Source: Nectonema munidae (lineage: Eukaryota; Nematomorpha; Nectonematoida; Nectonematidae). Taken from it: a stretch of 64,000 nucleotides of DNA. The notes beneath the pieces are model-generated. The model had not been told where the DNA came from. It did not search any database and saw only the letters and a list, made by a program, of their open reading frames with translations. The translations under genes and the position numbers were made by a program. The stretch is taken from assembly GCA_030549495.1 (NCBI GenBank), contig JAUIRK010000951.1, forward strand, positions 186,001 through 250,000, read 5' to 3'. Positions 56,701 through 64,000 of the stretch are shown piece after piece. Position 1 is the stretch's first letter; each line of letters starts with the position of its first letter.

Positions 56701-57455
56701 GAACATAAGTATGAATAGGCATTTCTTCTAAGCCACAAGTAACCTTGCTTTAATTATTTTAAATTTTATTAAGTTTTATTTGACACTTGTAAACGGTATT
56801 AATACTATTTTGACTTTCTTCAACCTTTTGTTTTGAAACAATTTTCTAATTTATCAAATTTGCCACGTTTTTTATAAATATATTAAAACAGGTTAATTGG
56901 TATTGAATACAATTTATTTCCAAATATTTTTAAATTTGTATTAATTAAAATGACTTATTTCTCGATCATGACTAAATCTTTAATCTAAATCTAATCTTTT
57001 ATTTAAAAACAAAAAAATTTACAACTTAGTTTTTAATTTTGTATTTTATCCACTTATTCCCATATAAACTAGAATAATAAATAGAATATAAAATATACTA
57101 AATACAAGTACTTTCGTCCCATTATTTTTTATACATTTTGATGGTAAGAACTAAGTATTACTTATGTATTATATTAACATTGTTCAAGATATCCATTTCT
57201 GACACATATCGTTTATTCTTTATACCTTTCATAAATTTTTGGGCCTTCCCTCTTTTTAAGTAATTTCTACATACCCACTGTCTAGTATTCAAGAAAGTTA
57301 CATTTTGTTGATAATATATATAGTGAATACAAACAATAATTTATTAATAATAAATTAAAAATACCAAAATTTTCGGATTAAGAAAAATATATTTTGCAAA
57401 CAGATCTGTATTCTCTCCCCTCCCCAGCAACATTCATGAATAAATTCAATTAGTA
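56701..57455. other. Unassigned AT-rich sequence
   Basis: No gene or element recognised. Confidence 0.45.
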
Positions 57456-57463
57456 TGAGTAGT

Positions 57464-57740
57464 CAGAGCCGGCCTTAGGCCACTGCAACCTATGCGGCCG
57501 CACTGGGCCCCGCGCTTTTCATTTTTCATTTTGATGATATATTGTAGATTTCGCTAAATGCAAGGTTCGCAAACTAAAGTTACTTTGATCGTCATTTTGT
57601 GTTAATGAAAAAGTAATAAAACAAATCCCTTTTCTTTTTTTCAAAATCTTATTTCTCACTTTTAATCTTTTTTCCTACCCACACTGGACCCCGCGCAATG
57701 CATTTTGCATAGGGCCCCGCGAACACTAGGGCCGGCCCTG
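57464..57740. mobile_element. 277-bp hAT MITE with 8-bp target duplication
   Basis: Ends CAGAGCCGGCCTTAG and CTAGGGCCGGCCCTG are inverted repeats with two mismatches. Flanking octamers TGAGTAGT (57456-57463) and TGAATAGT (57741-57748) match at seven of eight positions. The subterminal GCACTGGGCCCCGCGC and the matching CACACTGGACCCCGCGC are also related. No coding frame. Confidence 0.9.
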
Positions 57741-57789
57741 TGAATAGTGATAATACAAAATATGAATAACGCAAATATATACATATACC

Positions 57790-58180
57790 TGTACGGTTGA
57801 ACGCGGGTAGACAACTTGTTTGTCATTACCGACCTGTATACTACGGGGGTTTCTATTTCATCTACAAATGATTAGGGAGACAAGGCTCAACTTTCTACTC
57901 CTATTTTGCTAGTTGTAAGATTTGATATACCTCATTGGGGGAGACGATGTTACAAAAATTAAAAATGAAAGGTGGGAAAAGGTTCAACTTTCTGTTCATA
58001 TTATGCTAGATGTAAGATTTGATATATGCATGTTACAAAAGTTATTGCCTATATTTTTGCAATTTGCACTATTTTAAATAATATATTTGTCAATTAATCA
58101 AACAATCAAAATAAAATTTTGTAATCAAAGAATTCAAAAATATTCTTTTTAAATATATCCTCGGCTCCCATTACTTTTAG
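57790..58180 (-). repeat. Reverse-oriented relative of the 4640-5300 repeat
   Basis: Begins GTACGGTTGAACGCGGGTAG, the complement of the right end at 5263-5292. It contains AAGATTTGATATACCTCATT, then the ATTTGTCAATTAATCAAACA region. Only one degenerate unit of the 28-bp minisatellite (GACCTGTATACTACG) is present, so array length differs between copies. Confidence 0.7.
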
Positions 58181-58709
58181 TAACGGACCTAAAACACCTA
58201 TATGCATTATTTGATAAAAGTGATTAGAAAGACAAGGTTTATCTTTTTTATTTAAAAAATTGAGTATTCAGTAACTTTTTTATTTTTAACTTAATCCTCT
58301 TTTAAATGATTCCTCACACTCAGTTTTAATTCTCATATATCCTATGGTCCAAAAATATAATCAAATTTGGCATATTCAAATTTTATTTCGACGTCAAATA
58401 ATGTAATATGAATAATAGACATCTTCAAATAAAACTGAATCTATTTTATTACCTTTCTTTTCCCCAAAAATTGCAGATCATACAACTTTTTCACAATGTT
58501 GTCTTTCATTGAATGCTATAAAGTACAGTTTCAAAAATCGAATGCATTTGTTCAACATGCCTTGTAAAAGCAAACAAGGATTGAACAAAATTCTCCTTGT
58601 GTTCAATCGTAAAACTGTTGTTAAAGAAACTTCGTTATAAATTAGCTTTTGAAAATTCCACCTTACGCATTCTTTCATTGTACCTGGTTTTACTGCATAC
58701 TTAACTGTA
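58181..58709. other. Unassigned, with one open minus-strand frame
   Basis: A 66-codon frame (58678-58478, minus) is not recognised and may be chance. Otherwise AT-rich. Confidence 0.35.
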
Positions 58710-58713
58710 TTAA

Positions 58714-58843
58714 CCCATTAAGTCCCAATGTTCCCATTTGGGAACATAAGTAATTTCATCTTCGTCTTTTTTTTTCAATGACTTTGAATATAAATCGTCT
58801 GCGTTTTTTTAAATATCGTCTGATTTCTATGGTACTTAATGGG
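58714..58843. mobile_element. 130-bp piggyBac-like MITE, copy 1
   Basis: TTAA at 58710-58713 and 58844-58847 flanks TIRs CCCATTAAGT and ACTTAATGGG. Its interior (CTTCGTCTTT, then TCGTCTGATTT) matches the element at 63073-63202, which has the same length. Confidence 0.85.
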
Positions 58844-58859
58844 TTAATAAGATCGTTCT

Positions 58860-59170
58860 TGATTTGCACAAAATACTTATGATATCTTTTATAAATATAA
58901 TTCAAAATCTCATAAGTACTAGATTAAAAATCCTTCATATGTGAAATCAATTTTTCCATCCGTTTTACATCAACAACATGATTGAATGATGATTGAACAT
59001 CAAAACTGTCTTCTTCATCGGCAATATAGTTCTCTAAAATGCCATTATCATCAGAATCGTCAATAACTTCATTGACAAAAGATCATTTTAAATCACTAGT
59101 GTTTTCGACATTTGTTTCATGTGATGTAATTAAATCTTCTGGCAGATCCATTTCAGGTTCCATACAAACT
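58860..59170 (-). pseudogene. Acidic ORF scrap, possibly a piggyBac transposase N-terminus
   Basis: Minus strand reads EPEMDLPEDLITSHETNVEN, then after a stop FVNEVIDDSDDNGILENYIA and EEDSFDVQSSFNHVVDVKRM. Acidic leaders of this kind precede the DDE domain in piggyBac transposases, and a TTAA-flanked MITE lies next to it. No DDE motif is present, so assignment is tentative. Confidence 0.3.
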
Positions 59171-60387
59171 CACTAAAATTGCAAATTTCAACACACAAGA
59201 TTTTTGTTCATTAAATAAACTTGTGAATAGCTATATAAATACAAAACTTTTCTAATATTTTGATATTTTGTTTCTGAGTGAGTATAAAGCTTATTTGACT
59301 CCAATATTGCTATCTTCTCCAATTTACAAGTTTTTTATAACATCATTGCTGTATACATCAGATAGAAAACTTGAAATCAAAAGAAACAATCCTATACACA
59401 TAAAATCCAATTCCAAAAATTTTTCATATCTGAGTTGGTTTATGATCATCTTGGAATTAAAAGGTATTATTCTGTGCCTCATATTGTACTATGACTATTT
59501 CATCGAGGTTGACATTATCGAAATCAAAGTTCTTTGTAAAACAATTGTTTAAAAATCGCATCACAAATCATAGCACCATTGATTAAATGTTCATTAGTTA
59601 AATTATGTTCGATAAGGAATACTCATCAACATTGCATAGTTCACCCAGGTGATCTACGCCCTCCCTCTCCTCCCCAAAGTTTTAGAACGACTGTGTTAAA
59701 GTATGTTTTTTGGTTTTAAATGATCGAGTACAAGTAGTTACTTAAACTATCATTACGTTATTGAAAAGAGGTTTTTTAATCCAAAGTAATCCCTCTAAGA
59801 TACGAATAACCTTTTTGCCATGCTCATTAAGTCAAATAGAAAGGATTTTTAACTTCAATTCAAAACACCTGCCAGCAACCATTTGAAAAAATCTTTTTTC
59901 AAATTAAATAAAACTTTGGAGTTATTTCTGAATATATGTCTTTTGAACGAACTTCGATTTTTTTGAAAATTTAAATATGATATAAATAAAATTATTGTTT
60001 TTAATTATAATTTTTCACATATTGAGATGTTTTAAATTAGACCTTAAACTATCTTCGCATAAATCTTTATCTTTGAAACAATATTTGGTTTACTGATGTG
60101 CATTTCATTAGCGATATGAATGCAATTTTTACATGTAACATGTTTTTTTGCTAGTCAAATGTCATGTTTTTTACTAGAAGTTCGAATGTATACGTTATCA
60201 TATATATATGATGAAAACTTGATCAATAAACACTTAGATGCCTGTCGTGAATTTCTAGAGAATTTTGAAGTCTGTAATTATCTGTTTTTATTCTTGTGCA
60301 AATTTTTGTGCTCTTATTTAAAACCCTCTTACAATTTTTATTTCTTGGCGTAAGAATACCTTTTTGTACGTAGATAGTGAAACACTT
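59171..60387. other. Upstream region of MED29 and unassigned sequence
   Basis: A hAT-like end occurs at about 59651-59692 (CCCCAAAGTTTTAGAACGACTGTG). The open frames at 59268-59552 and 60120-60353 are not recognised and have AT-driven composition. ACGTAG at about 60368-60373 could be a weak 3' splice site just before the MED29 start. Confidence 0.4.
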
Positions 60388-61296
60388 ATGCATCCAAGTA
60401 ATAATCCAAATAATTTCAACGCTTCAATGCACTCCTCTCAAAACCATCCCGCCATGATGCAGTCCATGGTGAACAGGCAGAATTCTCCGGGTATGAATTA
60501 TGCGTACAGTACTCCAGCTTCCGCAAGTCCTTACCAGTACAGTCCTAGTAATCAAGGTGCCTTCTATAACAACATGTCCCCTGCGCAACCGCACATGTCC
60601 ATCCAAGCGTGCAGACATGCCTCTATGCCTTCCATGCCCTACAATAACTATTCCATTCCTCCACAACAACAAATGTGCCCGAGAAACTTCCATCCTGGTC
60701 AATCATTTCCTCAGAACAAGATGACCCAACACTCCCCATCTTCCCTCCCCCTCTCTCCCATTGTGATGTGCAACTCCCCCATTCCAAGTGTGGGGGCCAA
60801 GCAAACCCCCAGCCAACATCATTCTGAGTTGGAAGCTAAATCTGATCCCTACTCTATGGCCAAGTCTCTCTTCCCTGAATTGAAGGAAAGCTTTTTCCTC
60901 TTGGTCAACTTTGCTTCTTCTTCCTTGCGCAGTAGCGCGCAAAGCACGCACCACTCCCATTCCTCGAACACTTCCTTCGCTGCGTCCCAGGAATCTCTGT
61001 CGAAAGCCTCCCAAAATTTCTTCGATATTGCGCAACACATGCAATCTCACATCAACTTGTCCTTGTCCTGTCTGATTCAGACGCACGAAAGCAACAAAAA
61101 TTCTCCGATATCCGTGTCTCTTTCAAAACCCGTTGGCGCCAATTCCAACCTTTCTCAAATTTCCACAGATAATCCTTCATCTTCGTACAAGAATTACATT
61201 CAAACGGTGAAGACGCAAGTTAGGTGCACTAAAGAGATCAGAAATATTTTGAATGAAACGATCAATGCTGTTATTAATTTGAATGTAAAGAAATGA
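60388..61296 (+). CDS. MED29: Mediator complex subunit 29 (Intersex homologue)
   Basis: Encodes 302 residues from the ATG at 60388. The last roughly 135 residues match the MED29 core: SLFPELKESFFLLVNFASSS corresponds to the LIPQLKESLQTLMKVAA block of the human protein. FFDIAQHMQSHINLSLSCL corresponds to its FYALCDQLELCLRLAHECL block. YIQTVKTQVRCTKEIRNIL corresponds to YLAVIKAQISCAKDIHTAL. MED29 sits in the Mediator tail/middle region and links activators to RNA polymerase II; Drosophila Intersex acts with Doublesex in female differentiation (family knowledge). The first roughly 165 residues are rich in Ser, Pro, Gln, Asn and Met, longer than in human MED29 (about 200 residues in total). The frame is open a few codons upstream but without an earlier ATG. 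No introns in the CDS. Confidence 0.88.
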   Translation: MHPSNNPNNFNASMHSSQNHPAMMQSMVNRQNSPGMNYAYSTPASASPYQYSPSNQGAFYNNMSPAQPHMSIQACRHASMPSMPYNNYSIPPQQQMCPRNFHPGQSFPQNKMTQHSPSSLPLSPIVMCNSPIPSVGAKQTPSQHHSELEAKSDPYSMAKSLFPELKESFFLLVNFASSSLRSSAQSTHHSHSSNTSFAASQESLSKASQNFFDIAQHMQSHINLSLSCLIQTHESNKNSPISVSLSKPVGANSNLSQISTDNPSSSYKNYIQTVKTQVRCTKEIRNILNETINAVINLNVKK

Positions 61297-61327
61297 TAGC
61301 GTCATTTAAATTTGTGTTTGCACCTAA

Positions 61328-61333
61328 AATAAA
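61328..61333 (+). terminator. Poly(A) signal of MED29
   Basis: AATAAA 32 bases after the TGA at 61294-61296. It predicts a very short 3' UTR, like the kinesin gene. Confidence 0.7.
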
Positions 61334-61339
61334 TCTTCA

Positions 61340-63068
61340 CCTTTTCTCTTTTCAAACTCGCATACCTCATTATAACTTTTTTAAAACAAATTCTTGCAAT
61401 AATGACTAATCGTAAACTTTTTACCTGTATATTTTTGATCAAAAGGAATATGCCATCATTGTCCAATTTCAGGCATATCCGCTGAGTTTTTAAGGGCATG
61501 ATTCTTTTTTTCTTGAAATTTACTTAACCTAAAAAGTGTAGGGATCAAGGCAACAAGCCTCTTTCCACTTGCATATGGCGAATTGTGATTGACATTTAAG
61601 TAGGCGTGGTTTATTATTTTTAATGCCCATATTTCAATATTTATATATAAATATTCGGGTGTATATGTCTTCATAACGGAGTCAATCATAAACAGTAGTG
61701 GTGTAATCTATGCCAGGAATTTCTAACCTTTTGATCACTCTAGACTCGCATCGGATTCTCAAAAATAAATCCCTACTACATTCATTTTGCTGTCAAATTA
61801 TTCTTATATTAGTTGTTAGTATTTAATATAGCAGCTTGAATTATTTTGGATATGAATAAGATCGAGAATTATGATCTTATCCTATTTATCTACAAAAAAC
61901 AAATTTAAAATAGAAAATATGTTTTTATATATTTAGCCAGCACCGAGGGCTGAGGAGTTAGGGGAAAAATATCCACCCCTGACTCACAAAATTTCGAATC
62001 CAACTCTAAATAATCGTACTAAATATAACGCTAAATCTTACTTCCAACTTCGCCCACTCCATATACTCAAAAAAAATGAAACTTTTTTTTCATTATTAAA
62101 ACGTCTTCAGACCAGATAGATGTCAATTAAATGATGCCACCTTTGTAACTTTAATGTTTGTTAGATGCAACACAAACAATAGCATAAGCCATTAGATGCA
62201 ATGAAAGCTTAATAGAATTGAAATGTGTATGTGATGGAAATGGAAATAAAGATGAAGAGAAAAAAGGAAAACCAAAACAAAGATGGCCTAGAATGATCTG
62301 AAAGTCTAGAATAGAAGTTAATGGAAGAAGGGCGTCAATATCATCGACCCCACATAAAAGTAGGAAAAGATGGAGTGAAAAAAGAAGGACACAATGGCCC
62401 TGGTTTTCTCTTCCTTATTTGCTGAAATCAAAGCACATGCTTGTTTCAAGCATGCATTGTGAGTGTAGTATTTTATTTTGTCTTACCTGTGAATACTTTT
62501 TAAAGTGTTTGTATTTGTAATCGAAATAAACTCCTATAAAAAAATTTGTATTTGAGAAAGCTCAATGTTATTGTATTTGTATTTAAACTCCCAAATCTAT
62601 TTGCCCCCAAATATGGTCTGCACCATATAATTTTTTACAACAATATTTTATCAAATATTTCCATATAAACGAATAAGTAATAATTTAGTGAAATATTTGT
62701 TGTTTTTGTTTTATCAAAGCATGCGCTCTGGTTACAGTTACTATCAAAATGTCATCCTGTATATCTAATCGATTCCTGCACTACATAAGTGCATAAAAAC
62801 GAGTAACCATAAACTCGTATACATTCAGTATTTGGCTCCCTCATCCCAAGTGGTATGTGTACTCCCGATAAAGAAGTTCTGGTCTGCTTCAAAACCATCC
62901 GGGCACAATAGATTGAAGTATATTTTGATACTCTCAGATGCGATTTTTAAAAAAGTATTTATCCGCTGTCAAGATATTATCAAAGCTGATCCTTCGATCA
63001 TGTTTTAACTAAGATTAATGTAAGCGGAAATAAAGGAATGTTTTATTCGGGGGCTTCCATTATCAAAG
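61340..63068. other. Intergenic sequence with weak element traces
   Basis: CAGGAATTTCTAACCTTTTGA at about 61711 resembles a hAT MITE terminus. At 62255-62400 a lysine/arginine-rich plus-strand segment with KPKQRWPRMI recalls the C-terminal end of RTE-type LINE ORFs, but too little is present to claim it. Otherwise nothing is recognised. Confidence 0.35.
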
Positions 63069-63072
63069 TTAA

Positions 63073-63202
63073 CCCTTTCGTGACAAATGTATTATATATG
63101 ATACATAAACAATTTTACCTTCGTCTGCTTTTTCAAATAGTTTTGTATATGAATCTTCTGCTTTTTAATATATGTCGTCTGATTTATCTGGTAATGAAAG
63201 GG
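63073..63202. mobile_element. 130-bp piggyBac-like MITE, copy 2
   Basis: TTAA at 63069-63072 and 63203-63206 flanks ends CCCTTTCGTGAC and GTAATGAAAGGG. Same length and interior pattern (CTTCGTCTGCTTTTT, GTCGTCTGATTTATC) as 58714-58843. Confidence 0.85.
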
Positions 63203-63206
63203 TTAA

Positions 63207-64000
63207 GCGGTGCAATAAACGAGATATACTAATTATTTTACCTCACAGTTAGATGTGAGTAATAGGCATTGATGCAACCTATACACCAGAATATACGGTA
63301 CATGAATTCAGATAAGCATATAAATAGTTTGCTTACGCTGTCTTTACATACACTATGGCACAAAAAATAAAAGCATTGAGGTTTGAGTGATGTTCACCTG
63401 AAGCTTATCAATGATTTGACGCAATAAACCGTCTAATTACAAATCATCGACACCAAAGCAATGTCAAACATACGGTCAACAGGCCTAACACCAGTCTTGA
63501 CATATTTTGAGTAGCCTCATCGGGTTGTTTTCTTTATTGTAAAATGCGATGAAGTCAAAATATTATCTTTAGAATATAGATTTTGTTGGTAAATTTACAA
63601 TATGATTGTCATTTATACCAAATGAGGTTCATGAATTTAATGAAATGAAGCTAATATTCATCCAACTTTTTTGATCTTTATTTCCTTCCAATATTAATAA
63701 TCTTTCTGAAGAATAATATAACCTCTATGGATTCCTGATGGAATTCTACCTAAAAGATATCTAATAAAAAAAGTTTCTTGAAGTAGATACAAAAACATTT
63801 TATCAATATTTGTGAAAAAATACATGAAGTTAGGATTTCTTGCTGCAAAATGTTTTCAGTTTTTTTGTTCCTACATATGCGAAGAGTTTTCTCTAATCAA
63901 CATCACTAAATCTTTATATTTCAGAAATACGTTGTAAAGGAATAAAGTTCAGTTTGAGTAGAAAGTTTTTGTAAAATAATTTAAACCGAATACTTTTGAA
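63207..64000. other. Unassigned AT-rich end of window
   Basis: No gene or element end recognised. Confidence 0.45.

Noticed and set aside
60120-60353. A separate small gene or 5' coding exon just upstream of MED29
   Set aside because: Phenylalanine/cysteine-rich translation of T-rich sequence, with a stop before MED29 and no convincing donor site.
60424-61086. Minus-strand frames across MED29 with Arg/His-rich composition
   Set aside because: Complement of the serine/proline-rich MED29 coding sequence; composition is explained by the codons on the other strand.

Overview
This window is AT-rich animal nuclear DNA with low gene density and heavy transposon load. An animal host is indicated by a kinesin-6 motor gene, a Mediator subunit 29 gene, GT-AG splice sites with a textbook branch point, AATAAA poly(A) signals, and a mix of LINEs and cut-and-paste transposons. 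An invertebrate such as an arthropod is likely, but the sequence alone does not fix the species.

Host genes. Two are well supported. A kinesin-6 (KIF20A/Subito-like) gene at 38849-41305 has an uninterrupted 818-codon frame. A MED29/Intersex gene at 60388-61296 is also uninterrupted and has a long low-complexity N-terminus. A third, unrecognised gene is inferred from three phase-compatible exons between 3624 and 10183 that end at a poly(A) signal. Its introns are full of transposon debris.

Retroelements. Five kinds of LINE are visible. (1) An internally deleted CR1/L2-like copy lies at 641-2950. (2) A Jockey/CR1-like copy with both ORFs lies at 20460-24568. (3) An RNase H-bearing I/R1-group family has three copies: a 5'-inverted one at 24843-26440, a nearly complete one at 44941-50050 (minus strand), and a 5'-truncated one at 50132-54060 (minus strand). 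(4) A decayed RTE-like copy lies at 37060-38440 (minus). (5) An endonuclease scrap lies at 18170-18700 (minus). Two old LTR- or DIRS-type fossils lie at about 30296-30665 and 34436-35815, with a possible gag-like scrap at 18830-19670.

DNA transposons. There is a Tc1/mariner relic (7820-8975). A hAT of the CGGBP1-like group is present in two inverted copies (12806-14760 and 26503-29577), and there is a ZBED-like hAT scrap (11073-11530). A Tigger/pogo element has both ends preserved (32523-34129), and two further pogo scraps are present. A piggyBac scrap (17807-18088) accompanies three short TTAA-flanked MITEs. Two hAT MITEs have identifiable target duplications or clean ends, and a 232-bp element has perfect 49-bp inverted arms.

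No novel multi-gene system is apparent. The most informative signals are internal comparisons: an empty site for a MITE supplied by the second hAT copy; a covarying hairpin at the 3' ends of two RNase H LINEs; the tandem placement of those two LINEs at a (GGTA)n tail; a twin-primed inversion; and the unrecognised three-exon gene.
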